From the NCBI GenBank assembly GCA_031282505.1, contig JAITDP010000010.1, positions 1-57,426 of the forward strand: DNA of 57,426 nt. The letters run 5' to 3'. The notes under the pieces were generated by a model. That model searched no databases, was not told the origin of the DNA, and worked only from the letters and a program-made list of their open reading frames with translations. Positions 40,537 to 52,546 of the stretch are shown here, piece by piece (the stretch's first letter is position 1; every line of letters starts with the position of its first letter). The position numbers and the translations under genes were made by a program. This DNA is from Mycoplasmataceae bacterium (GTDB lineage Bacteria > Bacillota_I > Bacilli_A > Mycoplasmatales > Mycoplasmoidaceae).

Positions 40537-41799
40537 TTATTTTTTTAATTTATTAATTAAATTTTCAAGACTATCATTTGTTTGAACTTTAGTCAAAATG
40601 TTTTTACAAGTAATTGTATTGTTTTTGATTTCGTTTTCTCCAACGATAAAAACATATGTAGCATTCATTTTTTCTGCATAGTTAAAAACCTTATCCAATT
40701 TAGTTAAACTAAAGTTACATATACATTTAATTCCGTTTTTTCTGCACTCTTCTAAGAATTTTAAGGTTTTTATTTGTGCTGTTTTATCAATACAAGCAAA
40801 TACGACGTCTATGCTTATGGTATCATCCATTCCATCATCAATTTTGTTTTCATCTAAGTAGTTTATAATACGGTCGATTCCGAAAGCCATACCAGTACAT
40901 TGTACATCACTACCACCAAACTCTTCTACAAGCTTTCCATAGCGTCCACCACCACCAATAGCAACACCTTGCTCATCTACTATCTCAAATACAGTATTTG
41001 TGTAATAATCAAGCCCTCTAACTAAATTATCATTTATTTTGTAGTTAGTGCCAAAAACTTTAAGCAGATTCTCCAAATCATTAAATTCACTAATTTCTTT
41101 TTCAGAAAGAAAAGAAGAAATTTTTGGAGCATTTTTAACAAAATCCTTTTCTCCATCTTCTTTGTCATCCAAAATACGAGTAGGATTTTTTTCTAAACGT
41201 TCTTGATTTAATTCATTAAGTTGAGATTTGTATGGTAAAAAATATTCCTTAAGTGCTATGATTCACTTTTCTCGTGATTCAAAATTTCCAATGTTATTTA
41301 ATGAAATTGAAACATTTTTAATGTTTATAGCATTTAAACAATCTAAAGAAAATTTAATAATATTAAAATCATCAAATATAGAATTTGAATTAAAAATTTC
41401 ACAACCGAATTGATTAAATTCTCTCAAACGTTTACTTTGTGGTCTTTCATACCTAAACATAGGACCATAATAATAAAACATTAATGGTGCTGGGTTTGTA
41501 AATAACAATTTGTTTTCAACAACACATCTAACTACACCAGCAGTTCCTTCTGGGCGTAATGCTATTTCTCGATCACCTTTGTCTAAAAAGTTATAAAACT
41601 CTTTTTTAACAATATCACTTGTTGAACCAACACTTCTTACATATGTTTCGATATTTTCAAAAATAGGTGTGTTGATCAAAGAAAAACCATAGGTTGTAGC
41701 TATGTTTGAAAACTTTCCAAAAATGTTTTGGTATTTTTTAGCTTTTTGATAATATAAATCCTGTGTACCACGAGGCTTAATTATTGTTTTCGTTGACAT
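40537..41799 (-). CDS. hisS: Histidyl-tRNA synthetase
   Basis: 420 residues. Class II motifs: PRGTQDLY start, ALRPEGTAGVVR, FRYERPQSKRLREFNQFGCEIF, VRGLDYYTNTVFE and GGGGRYGKL histidine-binding segments, then the anticodon-binding domain. A UGA Trp (REKWIIAL) joins the two halves. TATAAT (minus, 41807-41812) is seven bases before ATG. Its substrate tRNA-His is at 44030. Confidence 0.96.
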
Positions 41800-41831
41800 A
41801 TAAATTATTATAATTTATTTATATATTTAAA

Positions 41832-42440
41832 ATGCCTAAACAAAAAAAGTATTATGCTGTAAAAAAAGGCGTACAACCAGGAATTTATACTGAATGAGAT
41901 GCTGCTAAAAAAAATGTTGATGGTTTTAAAAATGCTTCATTTAAATCATTTATAACCTTAAAAGAAGCACAAGAATATATGGAACCTAATAAGGTTGAAC
42001 CCATTAATTCTGATGGCTCGATTAAAATTTATGTCGATGGTAGTTTTGACAAAAGATATGGATCAGGTGTTTACATCACTGATCAAAATAATCAAATGAT
42101 TAAAAAAATTAGTTTTGGCGGTTCTAATGAAAAGTTTATGTCATCAAGAAATGTTGCTGGTGAGTGTTTAGCTGCACTAAGAGGAATGAAATGAGCTTTG
42201 GAAAACAATTATAAAAAAATCAATTTAATCTTTGATTACATCGGAATTGAAAACTGACTAAAAAAAACATGAGAAGCCAATACGCCAATTTCAAAATTTT
42301 ATGTTCAAGAATTTGAAAACAAATATAAAAACAAGATAAGTATTGATTTTTCTTGAGTAAAAGGACATACTGGTAACTTTGGTAATGAAGCTGCTGATAA
42401 GTTAGCAAAATTAGCAGCTACACGAGAATGGAAAGAGTAG
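41832..42440 (+). CDS. rnhA: Ribonuclease H1 with N-terminal hybrid-binding domain
   Basis: 202 residues. The N-terminal domain KKYYAVKKGVQPGIYTEWD ... FKSFITLKEAQEY is the RNA/DNA hybrid-binding domain usual in eukaryotic RNase H1 and some bacteria. Catalytic domain: YVDGSF (Asp), VAGECLA (Glu), IFDYIGI (Asp) and GNEAADKLA (Asp). Degrades RNA in hybrids. Several UGA Trp. It overlaps gpmI by 13 bp. A palindromic ATTATAAT near 41807-41814 can serve both this gene and hisS. Confidence 0.93.
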
Positions 42441-43927
42441 CATTAATAATTATGGATGGTATTGGCATAAACCAATCTCAAAATGGGAATGCTGTGCTTA
42501 ATGCTGAAAAACCAAATTTGGATTATTTGTTTTCTAAATATCCAAATACAACATTAGAAGCTAGTGGGAAAGATGTTGGTTTACCACCTGGTCAAGTAGG
42601 TAATAGTGAAGTAGGACATTTAAACATAGGAGCGGGACAAATTGTTTATACTGGCTTGTCAATTATTAACAACGCAATTGAAAACCATACATTTTATGAT
42701 AATAAAGCATTTAATTCAGCATTTGAGCATTGTAATAAAAATAATAGTACATTGCATTTAATTGGTTTGGTTTCGCACGGTGGTGTACATAGTTCATGAG
42801 AACATTTGTTAGCATTGTTTGATTGTGTTAAAAAAAATAATCTAAATGTTGTGTTGCACGCAATAAGTGATGGACGAGACACTAAACCACAAGTTTTTTT
42901 GGACGATTTAAAAGTATTAGTTCCAATACTTAATAATTGTAATGTTAAATTAGGCACAATAGGTGGACGTTTCTTCGGAATGGACCGTGATAATAATTTT
43001 GATCGTGTTAAAAAATATTATGACGCAATTGTTTGCAACGACAACTCAAACGAGTTTAATGATTGTTTTGAATATGTTCAAGATTTTTACAAAAAAAACA
43101 TATTAGATGAATTTATTGAACCAGCATTTAATAAAAAATTTTCAAAATCAGAAATCAGTTTAAAAGATAATGATGCTGTAATATTTTTTAATTTTCGTCC
43201 TGACCGAGCAAGAGAAATGTCTCATTTAATTAAAGAATCATCTTTATATCAATATAAAAATGAATGGAAAAAAAATATATTTTTCGTTACAATGATGAAT
43301 TATGAAGGAATCATTCCTAACGCAATTGCATTTCCACCTATGGAAATTAATAATTGTCTTGGGAAAATAATTGAAACAAATAGTTTATCACAATTAAGAA
43401 TAGCAGAAACAGAAAAATATGCCCATGTAACTTTTTTCTTTGATGGAGGAAAAGATATTACATATAAAGATGAAAAAAAAATTATCATAGATAGCCCCAA
43501 AGTAAAAACATATGATTTGATGCCTCAAATGAGTGCATATAAAATATGTGATGAAATAATTAATAGTATGGATAAATATGATGTAATTATTGCAAATTTT
43601 GCAAACGGTGACATGGTTGGGCATACAGGAAATTTTGAGGCAACAAAAAAAGCAGTTGCTGTTGTTGATGAATGTATTGGTAAGATTTATAAAAAATCAT
43701 TAGAAACAAATACGACATTATTTATTACAGCCGATCATGGTAATGCTGATATTATGCTTGATGACAATGATGAAATGGTTACAAGTCACACAATTTCTCC
43801 AGTGCCACTAATAATCACAGATAAAGATTTAAATATTAAAAAAGGTCGGTTGGCCAACATTGCTCCAACAATTTTGAAATATTTAAAAATCGAAATTCCA
43901 TCAGAATTTGAGGAACCAATTATTTAA
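42428..43927 (+). CDS. gpmI: 2,3-bisphosphoglycerate-independent phosphoglycerate mutase
   Basis: 499 residues, usual length. MDGIGIN (metal Asp), GNSEVGHLNIGAG with the phospho-Ser, SHGGVHSSWEH (Trp is UGA), HAISDGRDT, FFNFRPDRARE, GDMVGHTG and TADHGNAD metal site. Manganese-dependent glycolytic isomerase of 3- and 2-phosphoglycerate. Overlaps the RNase H gene by 13 bp, so translation is probably coupled. Confidence 0.97.
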
Positions 43928-43930
43928 ATT

Positions 43931-44004
43931 TGGCAGGAGCAGTAAGAATCGAACTCACGTCAGAGGATTTGGAGGCCTTTATTCTACCATTGAACTATGC
44001 TCCT
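43931..44004 (-). tRNA. tRNA-Trp (CCA), weak anticodon stem
   Basis: Acceptor AGGAGCA/TGCTCCT, D arm GTTC/GAAT, T arm GTGAG/CTTAC with TTCGATT, encoded CCA. Loop CTCCAAA gives anticodon CCA (UGG codons). The anticodon stem AAGGC/TCCTC has mismatches at both ends (A-C and C-T), leaving three good pairs. It starts only three bases past the gpmI stop, on the opposite strand. Confidence 0.8.
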
Positions 44005-44029
44005 ATTAATTGTCTAACACTATTAATAT

Positions 44030-44107
44030 TGGGGCGTCTATTCGGACTTGAACCGAAGAGTGCTTGATTCACAATCAAGTGTGTTAACCAGCTTCACCAT
44101 AAACGCC
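44030..44107 (-). tRNA. tRNA-His (GTG)
   Basis: Acceptor GCGTTTA/TAGACGC with extra 5' G (-1) opposite C73, the His identity pair; anticodon stem CTTGA/TCAAG with loop TTGTGAA (GTG); CCA encoded. Confidence 0.94.
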
Positions 44108-44171
44108 ATATATTAATTATAATTAATCAGTTAAAAAACAAACCCATTATTTTCTTATTAACAAAGATAAA

Positions 44172-45050
44172 CTACTTAATTCAATTTTTAAATATGCCAG
44201 TTCTAAGCATTTCAACTTCTTTTTTGTAAGTTTCTACACACGAAATGTGAATAGGAGTTTCAAGAATTTTTGGCAAATTAATAAATTTTTCATAATGACA
44301 AATATCTTTTAAAATTTCAAAGCCAATCTTCCCATAACCAATATTAGCATGACGATCTTTTTTTGAACCACATGGGTTTTCAGAATCATTTATATGAATA
44401 CATTTGATATTATTTAATCCAACAATTTTGTCAAATTCATCTAAAACATTTTTTAAATTTGATAAATTATATCCACTATCTCAAACATGGCATGTATCAA
44501 AACAAACACCAATTTGTTTTTTATTTTTAATTAAATCAAGAAGAGTTTTAACTTCAATAAAATTTTTACAAATCTCTGTGCCTTTGCCACTCATAGTTTC
44601 GATACAAAGGGAAACATCCCTTAAATTTAGTGAGTTAATTAAATTAGCGGTGTTTTTAATTGCATTTTCAACAGAAATATTATTAGTCGCATTTCCAGGG
44701 TGTATAACTAATAAATTACAACCTATTTCACTAACACGATCTATTTCTTTTTGTAAAAAATCTTTAGAAAATTTTAGCTTCGTAGATTCGCTACTTGACA
44801 AATTAATAATGTATGGCGCATGAACAACAATATTTTTCATATCAATATCATATGAACTACATATAGTTTTAAACTCATCTACGTGCATGTTTTTAATTGG
44901 TGTTCTTATAACACTTTGAGGACTACCTGTATAAAACATAAAACAGTTTTCGTTACACTCAATTGCAGTTTTAATACTTTCAACTAAATATTCTGGTTTT
45001 CCTGTTGGAACAAAAGAACCAATCAAATTTTTATTTAATTTCGATTCCAT
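44172..45050 (-). CDS. nfo: Endonuclease IV (AP endonuclease)
   Basis: 292 residues. Metal ligands visible in order: HAPYIINLSS, VIHPGN, IETMSGKG, CFDTCHVWDSGY (Trp is UGA), HINDSENPCGSKKDRHANIGYGKIG and LETP. Cuts DNA at abasic sites in base-excision repair. ATG 45050 lies inside the 3' end of the upstream coiled-coil gene (20-bp overlap), so coupled. The C-terminus ends after another UGA Trp (FKNWIK). Confidence 0.95.
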
Positions 45051-46767
45051 ATTTCTTACCAGAATATTTAATATTTTCAGCAAGTGTTATTAGTTCATTA
45101 AGACTTTCAGAACTATTAAATTCTTGGGAATTAAATTTTAAAAAAACTTCATTTAATTTTGCTTTAATATCATTATGCTCATGACGGTATTTATTTAAAA
45201 ACATTAATAAGCGTTCTGCATATTTATACAAAATTATGTCACCAGATATCTCTGTAATAATATTCTTTAGATCTGTTTGAATTTTGTTAAGTTCCTTAAA
45301 ACATTCAGCATTGTTTTTTTCATAATCAAGATATAGTTTTTCTTCAACTTCTTTCAAACGTTCATAATATGTATTTAAAGCACTCACGCTTCCTATATCG
45401 TGCTTAGCATATTTAATTTTTAAATTAATCAATTGGCCAACAACGTTTTTATTTTCAAATAACATATCATTGATTTTTATAAATTGTTTATAGGTATTAT
45501 TTATAAGTGTAATAGTTGTATGTAATTCGTTAATTCAATTCAAAATATTCATAATAATTAATGATAATTTTTCTCCAATTTCGTTTTTAGGTATATCATT
45601 ATTTTTAATACTTGCATCAAGGTTTATGTGCATATCTAAAATATTAACAATTTCATATTTGCTTTGTAAAATTAGTTTATTAATTTCAGTATTTTTTTTT
45701 CCTATTTTTTCTTCGATATCTGTAAAAGCAATAAATAGTTTATCGGTAACAGAAATTAAATAATTTATTTGTGTTGTTAATAGGTGAATATCCTCATTTA
45801 AAACTTCATTTATCTTTTTTTCAAGTTCAATTTTGTTTAATGTTTTTTCTAATGCACTAGCACCAATTTTAGCAAACCCTTCTAATTGTTTAAATTGCAA
45901 AACTTGTATTAATTCTTTCATTTTTTTTATTGAATTTGTTCCAATAATAAGTTGTTGTCTAATAAAAGTAATTTCATCATCATTCAACCCGTCGTTTTTG
46001 TAATTAGAAGAGTTTATAGCGTTCCTTTTATTTTCTAAATATGAAATGATACGATCATAACGGTATGTGTCAGAAATGAGAGACAAAAATATTTTAACCC
46101 TGGCTTTAATTTCTTCAATTGCTTCATTTAATTTGTGGTGTTCTAATTCACTGTTTTTACTTTTATTAATTGAAACTAAATCATTTTCAATGATATCCAT
46201 TGTACTTTTATATGTTTCGTTATGATATTTGTTTGATAAATTTTTTAAATAAAAAGATTTGATTTGGTTATATAATTCAACAATGTTTAAATAAAAATCA
46301 TCAGCTTCATCAAAGTACTTTTGTGTCTTTGTGTAAAGCTCATTTATATTTGCATGAATTTTATCAGCAATCATCAAATCATCTTCAACTGGTTTATATA
46401 TTTTTTTTTGCAATTTGAAATTATATTGAGAAGCTGCATCTGTAAGTTTAAGAATATTTTCACGAGTAACTGCAAGTATTCGGTTTAAATCCTTCTTTTT
46501 GTTTGATAAAACATCAAGGATTACTTCAATATGAGAATCTGTACCTTCAGCGTGTGAATTTTTGTATGAAATCAATGTTGAAAAATTAATATATTGGTTG
46601 AAATTTTGTAGCTCATTGTATTTTTCTTTACATTTTTTTATTTTGTTAGAATAACTTTTGTGTTTAAAGTGGTATCCACTGTATACTAAAAAACTAATTA
46701 CAATTAAACCTATCAAAATCCATAAAATAACTTTATCTGGTGCTCAATATGAAGAAAATGTATTCAC
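45031..46767 (-). CDS. EzrA-like protein: one membrane helix and a long coiled coil
   Basis: 578 residues, close to EzrA (about 560). Short N-terminus with UGA Trp, a transmembrane helix at about 13-32 (VILWILIGLIVISFLVYSGY), then almost entirely helical, charged, heptad-rich sequence to the end. EzrA regulates FtsZ ring formation at the membrane in Firmicutes. GTG 46767 is the start that includes the whole helix; no nearby ATG does. Identification rests on topology and length rather than on a sharp motif, so another coiled-coil membrane protein is possible. Confidence 0.6.
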
Positions 46768-46781
46768 AATTATTTAATTAA

Positions 46782-46857
46782 TGGTGCCGACTATAGGAAT
46801 CGAACCTACAACCTACTGATTACAAGTCAGTTGCTCTGCCAATTGAGCTAAGTCGGC
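46782..46857 (-). tRNA. tRNA-Thr (TGT)
   Basis: Acceptor GCCGACT/AGTCGGC, D arm GCTC/GAGC, anticodon stem CTGAC/ATCAG region with loop TTGTAA (anticodon TGT), T loop TTCGATT, ACCA end. It lies 14 bp upstream of the EzrA-like gene, on the same strand. Confidence 0.94.
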
Positions 46858-47003
46858 GCTAATTAAATTATATCATAATTCAATGTATACTCATTAAGAA
46901 AAAAACTTACAAAATTATTGGTAAAAAAATAAAAAAAGTAACCATAAATGCTTTTTAATATATATATGATAATACATATTACTTATATATAATAGGTTAT
47001 ATA

Positions 47004-49499
47004 ATGGTGAGCACGTCATATGGCCCTGCACAATTAAATGGTATTGCTGATTGAATCCTTAGTGGTATTGAGTCGGTTGTTAATAAACTTTTACAAACTA
47101 TATTTCAACCCGTTCTTTACTTGTTCTATGAGGTTCTAATTTGGGTTCCATTGCAAGTAATTAATGCCTTAATAATCCTATTCAAATTCTTTGCAACAGG
47201 ATTTTCAAGCATTATTTTTGGAGGACAAGTTAATTCTGATGGAACAATTTCCTATAGCTTTGATTTTACATCGCCGTTAGGACAAATCTTTTTCTTTGTG
47301 TTGGTTCTTTCACTTGTTTTGTTTTTCTTTTATTTCATTTTAAGTTTTGTTACGCAAAAAAACACAACACTTCAAAGTCTTTTCTCACTTAAATGACCAT
47401 TCATTATGTTTGTATTAATGTTTGCAACCCCTGCAATTCTAATCGTTGCCGATTCATTAATGGGAGCACTTTTAAGTGCACTAGATGGTAGCGCACCACA
47501 TATGTTAAGTTCAGCAGACAAAGATAATTTAATGAAAAATTTGTTAGCACCCAATACTGGAGACTTTGCAATGATTGCGGCTGTTGATAGTCACACCCAA
47601 ATAATTGCAGCATTGCAAAAAATTCATGATCTTGTTGCAAAAGATATTAACCTTATCTCTGCTAACCAAGGAAGCGATGATTATAACTTTGGAATTCTTT
47701 CGTCTTATTTAACTGATACACAAACTCATTTGGATACTTTACTTAATGGGGGAATATCAACGCTAAGTGGTGATTTTGCAACACTAAACAATATGGTACT
47801 TGGTTGAAACCCTGGATCTAGTGGAATGTATATAAGTGATGACAACGCTAGAACAATCAATGGAGTTATTGATCACATCACAACTGTTCAAACAACATTT
47901 TATTCATTAATAGCTGACCTTTCTCATTTAAACGGTGGTGATTGTAAATCGGGTTGAACTGATTTACAAAAATGTGCAGACGCTCAAGATCCCTCATGAG
48001 ATGTTAAATCAGACATAATCAATGGTTTGCAAGGAATTAGTGATGGAATGAAAAACACAACTGATACCACAGCAATAGGATATTACTTCTCTATGAGTTA
48101 CAGTAGTGATGGAACTACTTCATTGGCCAATAAAATCATTGGAACAAGTACTACATACCCAACATTAAGTGCATTAGTTTGATACCGTCAAGTTACTCCG
48201 CCAGCCGCTGTTGTTCAAGTTTTATACCAAGTTATTACTGGTGACCCAAACCCTAATAACTGAGATAGAATGCCTGCTGTATGAGGTGGTTCAATATTAG
48301 GAACAATGACTGCGTTTCAATGAGTAATCGGAACATTTGCATGTTGAGGAATGATCTTAATTATTTACAGTTTCACAAGTAGTGCAATTAAACGTACTTA
48401 TTACATAATTGGTTATTGAATCATTGGTTTCTTTTATTTAGCCAACGGACTTAATAACAGCCAAGGTGTTATTACTTGATATAAAATGGTATGAGGAAAA
48501 TGAATAGGTGTACTTGTTATGTATGTATTGTTTACAGTAGCTGGTATATTGTTAGTATTAATTAAACCAGCTATTGCAGCAGGAATGACACAATACAATG
48601 ATTATTCATATGGTGGTGAGAACATCCTAATTACTATTGCAATGATTTTAGCTTTAGAAGCTGCATATCAAGCTGCTTATCAAATCTCTCAAGAATATTT
48701 GGGACAATGAGGAGCAAAAGATGAAGAATTCAAAGCTGCTAATCCATTAGAATTATTAAGTCAAGGTTCAGCTCTTCTTGGTTCAACACTTAGTAAAGCT
48801 GAACACTATGCAACAGGTGGTCCAGTTAAAGACATGTATAAAAAATATGATGAATATAAAGAATACTGAGGTAAAAAAAGTGATACAAAATTAAAACGTG
48901 AAAACGATCAATGACAAGCTGCTGGACGTATTACAGGTGCAAATGATCAAGCTAAAAAACTAAATGATGTTGGTTATGGTATGAAGAGAAACGTTTTCTC
49001 TAAATCTGGTTTTACTCTTGAAAAAGGTCAAAAAGGTCCACAAGAATTCTTACCTGTACCTTTAGCCAAACCTGATGGAACTTTTGATAATAAAAACCCA
49101 TTGTATCAAGCGCCTCCTGCTAATCCTCCATTACAAAATGGTGGTCGTAGAAACAATCACAATATTGCTCATATTGCATATGGTGGTCTTGGGTATCAAA
49201 ACACTCGTAATAGACAAGGACACCAAATACCAGCACCTGTACCTCGTAATACTAATAGTATGAGAAGTATTGCATATGGTGGAACCGGTTTCCAAAACTA
49301 TCGTAATAGATTAGCAAATCAACAACAACAAGCGCCTTTATTAAATGCTAATGCTAATCCTTTAGCAAGACCACGTCGTCGTAGAGGAAGTATGTCATCT
49401 AGTAGTGGTTCTTCATCATCAAGAAGAAGATCTGGATCTGCTTCTTCATTCAATAGTGATAGTGGAAGTGGTAGTGGATCATCAAGCACTGGATTCTAA
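47004..49499 (+). CDS. Polytopic membrane protein, TrbL/VirB6-like (resembles mycoplasma ICE transmembrane proteins)
   Basis: 831 residues. Hydrophobic segments at about 35-75, 90-115 and 130-155; a soluble loop (about 165-390); another membrane cluster (about 425-560); then a cytoplasmic hydrophilic tail. Layout and length resemble the Mbov_0396-type ICE transmembrane protein and VirB6/TrbL conjugation-channel proteins. The tail has a repeated motif (HNIAHIAYGGLGYQNTRNRQ and SMRSIAYGGTGFQNYRNRL) and ends in an Arg/Ser-rich segment (about 788-831). No other conjugation gene is nearby. Many UGA Trp. TATAAT 46988-46993 lies ten bases before ATG. Confidence 0.6.
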
Positions 49500-49514
49500 T
49501 ATTAGCATACAAAA

Positions 49515-50273
49515 ATGAATTTAATCACATCTGTTTCTAACAACACAATAAAATTAGTCAGAAAGCTTCTTGATGATAAAAAATATCGAGATGCAACTAA
49601 TATGTTTTGTGCTGAAACTAATAAAATCGTTGTACATTTGATAAACTCACAATATAAAGTTAAGTTTATTATTGTTTCAAAAAAATCAAAATTTCTAAAC
49701 GATTTTAATAAATATATAACATACACAGTTGAAGATTCTGTTTTTTTGTCTCTTTCTTCTTTATCTACACCCGATGGTATCATTGGTGTTTTTGAAAAAA
49801 GAAACAGCGAATTATTTTTTGAAAAAAATAAAAAGTATTATGTTTTAGATAAAATTCAAAATCCTACAAATTTAGGAACAATATCACGCTCATGCCTTGC
49901 ATTTGGCATTGATGGTTTAATAATTCTTAATGGCTCAGTAGATATATATAACCCAGTTGTGATTAGAAGTAGCATGGGTGCTATTTTTAATCTACCAATA
50001 AAATTTATTACAGATTTTAAAGTAATTAGAGATAAACTTAAATCTCTTGAGTATACAATCTATGGTACTGCTTTAACAAACAAAACTGTAGCACTTAACA
50101 AAATTAAATTTCCTAATAGTTGTGCTATTGTTTTAGGAAATGAAGGGAATGGAATATCTAAAGCAATATTAACACTTTGTGATGAAATCATTTACATACC
50201 TATTGATAAAAAAATAGATTCATTAAGTGTTAGTGCTACTGCTGCAATAATAGGATGAGAACTTACAAGATAG
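49515..50273 (+). CDS. SpoU/TrmH-family RNA 2'-O-methyltransferase
   Basis: 252 residues. N-terminal substrate-binding domain, then the knotted SPOUT motifs: LDKIQNPTNLGTISRSCLAFGI, AIVLGNEGNGIS and IPIDKKIDSLSVSATAAII. Uses SAM to methylate ribose in rRNA or tRNA; the exact nucleotide cannot be told. The last codons follow a UGA Trp (GWELTR). It overlaps the pseudouridine synthase by 19 bp. Confidence 0.92.
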
Positions 50274-51181
50274 AAAAGAATGATAGTGATCAAAGAATAG
50301 ATAAATTCATTCGTAAAGCTGTTCCTAAACTATCTTTACCTTCTATCTATAAACATATAAGAAAAAAAAATATAACAGTAAATGATAAGAAAATCGATAT
50401 TAACTATAAATTACAATTAGAAGACATAGTTAAGATCTATTTAAATGATGATATTACAACTAAAGAAAAGAAAGCAACAGATTTCTTATCTGCTAAAGAT
50501 ATATTAGATGTAATATATGAAGATGAAAATATTATTGTTGTAAATAAACCAATTGGAATAGTTGTTCAAGATGATGAAACTAAAAATCCTGATACACTTA
50601 ATAATCGTTTATTAAAGTATTTACACAAAAAAAACGAATGAGATCAAGATAAAGAAACAAATTTTATTCCTTCTTTTGTCCATCGTTTAGATAGGAATAC
50701 AAAAGGATTGATTGTTGGGGCAAAAAATGTGGTTTCATCAAGAATTCTTTCTGAAAAAATCAAAGATAGAGAAATTGAAAAATATTATTTAGCAAAAATT
50801 CATGGTATCATTACTCCTAAGCAAGCTGTATTAACTGCTTATTTAACAGAACAAGAACATAATACTGTTAAAATAAGTAAAAAACCATTAAGCAATGAGA
50901 GTAAACAAATAGTAACAGAGTATAAAACTATCTCTCACGATGAAAATACTAGTATTATTGAAGTTCATCTTATCACTGGAAGAAAACATCAAATACGTGC
51001 TCATATGAATTTTATTAATCATCCTCTTGTAGGAGAAAGAAAATATACTAATGAATTTGCAAAAAAAGATAGCAAATCATATCAGTATCTTATATCTTAT
51101 AAAATTGTTTTTAATTTTAAACAAAATTCAGGAACTTTAAGTTATTTAAAAAACAAAGAAATAGTGTTAAAAAACTTTTAG
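50255..51181 (+). CDS. RluA-family pseudouridine synthase with S4 domain
   Basis: 308 residues. N-terminal S4 RNA-binding domain (about 13-70, QRIDKFIRKAVPKLSL onward), then VVNKPIGIVVQ and the catalytic HRLDRNTKGL (Asp), and EVHLITGRKHQIRAH. RluC/RluD-like; isomerises uridines in 23S rRNA. One UGA Trp (KNEWDQ). Overlaps the methyltransferase gene, so an RNA-modification operon. Confidence 0.94.
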
Positions 51182-51399
51182 CAATTGTGTGTCTATAACT
51201 CAAAAAGTTATAGATATTATCTAATAAAATTTTAAATATATTTTTTTTACTTTTTTATGTTTTGTATTTCTCTATTAATGAAAAAAATAACAAGTTATAG
51301 GGCAAGAAAAAAATAAAATATAATAACATTGCAGCAAATGATATGTACCAATATTGTTTGTGAAAAATACTTTGTATTATTCTCTTTTTTTTATCACAT
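51182..51399. other. 218-bp intergenic region with a hairpin and a promoter
   Basis: A perfect 9-bp stem TCTATAACT/AGTTATAGA with a CAAAA loop lies at 51192-51214, right after the pseudouridine synthase stop; it may end that operon or stabilise its 3' end. A T-rich stretch follows. A TATAAT-like box near 51319-51324 may drive the next gene. No coding frame seen. Confidence 0.45.
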
Positions 51400-52536
51400 A
51401 TGTTATCTTCTATAGGTATATTTACTTTTTGCACAAAAAAACAATATAATTTTGTGACTGACAGTAACGTTCTAGAAACCTTCTACTCTCCTATCATTGG
51501 AAGAGAAGCAATATCTCTATATTATTCACTTATCTCTGAAGCTTCACTATCTTCAGCACTTCCGAATGCCTCATCTGATTCTAAAGACTTCTTAACAAGG
51601 ATCAAAGTGTCTTCAGAAGAATTTGAAAAGCTACGTAAGAAACTTGAAGCAATCGATCTTCTTTCTTCATATCATGATGGATCACAATATATTTTTATAT
51701 TAAAAAATCATATGAATCCAAGTGAAATATTCAAAGATATAAGATTTTGTGATCTACTTAAAACCAAAATTTCAGACTTTAGATATGAGGAATTAAAATA
51801 TTTCTATGATAATAACGAGTTTACTACTGTTAAATTCTTAAATATTTCTGAAGACTTTTCTTTTTTAACACAAAATAAGAGCTATTTTAGTATAGATTAC
51901 AAGAAAATTGAACAATTAATAGATGCTAAATTTAAAACCATTTGTTCTATTTCTGATGCTAATAAAAAAATTATTGATAAATATGAAACTAAATTAGATA
52001 TTGAAAAAATAGTAAGCATCTTATCTTCATCAATAGAAACTGATGGTATGCATTCAATATTTTCTAATGATAAAATACACGAAAACATAACTGCGTATTT
52101 CAATTCTATTTGTTCTCAAAATGCTTCTACACATTTAATTAAAAGAAATAGAAGGTTATTTTCACCAAACCATTCTATTTCCTTACAAGATAAAGAAGAA
52201 ATATTCCAATCTTACAAAAGTGTTAGCACATATGACTACATTAAATCAATCACTAAAACTAATTTAGAAATTGCTGACAGCAAATTCATTGATAAAATGT
52301 TAGCAAAAGTTCCAGCCGAAATACTTAATATGGTTTTTGATTATGTTTTAGCTATTAAAACACAAACAGGTTCTCACTTCTCTATGAAATATATTGAAAA
52401 AACCGTTATTACTATTAATGAAAAAGGTCTTTCTACTTTAGAAGACCTATTAGAACATTTGGTACAATACAAAAAAACTTATTCGCCTACTAAAAACGAA
52501 GTTTCTAATTCTAGTGAACTAGTTTCTTGATCTTAA
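51400..52536 (+). CDS. DnaB/DnaD-type replication initiation and helicase-loading protein
   Basis: 378 residues. The N-terminal winged-helix region has the family hallmark LETFYSPIIGREAISLYYSL; the C-terminal DnaB_2/DnaD-like helical domain includes YIKSITKTNLEIADSKFIDKML and a final FSMKYIEKTVITINEKGL. In Bacillus these proteins load the replicative helicase with DnaI. Directly followed (10 bp) by the DnaI-like gene. Not the replicative helicase: no Walker motifs. Ends after a UGA Trp. Confidence 0.85.
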
Positions 52537-52546
52537 GATATTAATT

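Noticed and set aside
44404-44823. 139-codon plus-strand frame
   Set aside because: Antisense of nfo, whose metal-binding motifs are all intact on the minus strand.
46951-46993. Short TA-rich stretch before 47004 as another switch tract
   Set aside because: Only four to five AT units and interrupted; ordinary promoter sequence.
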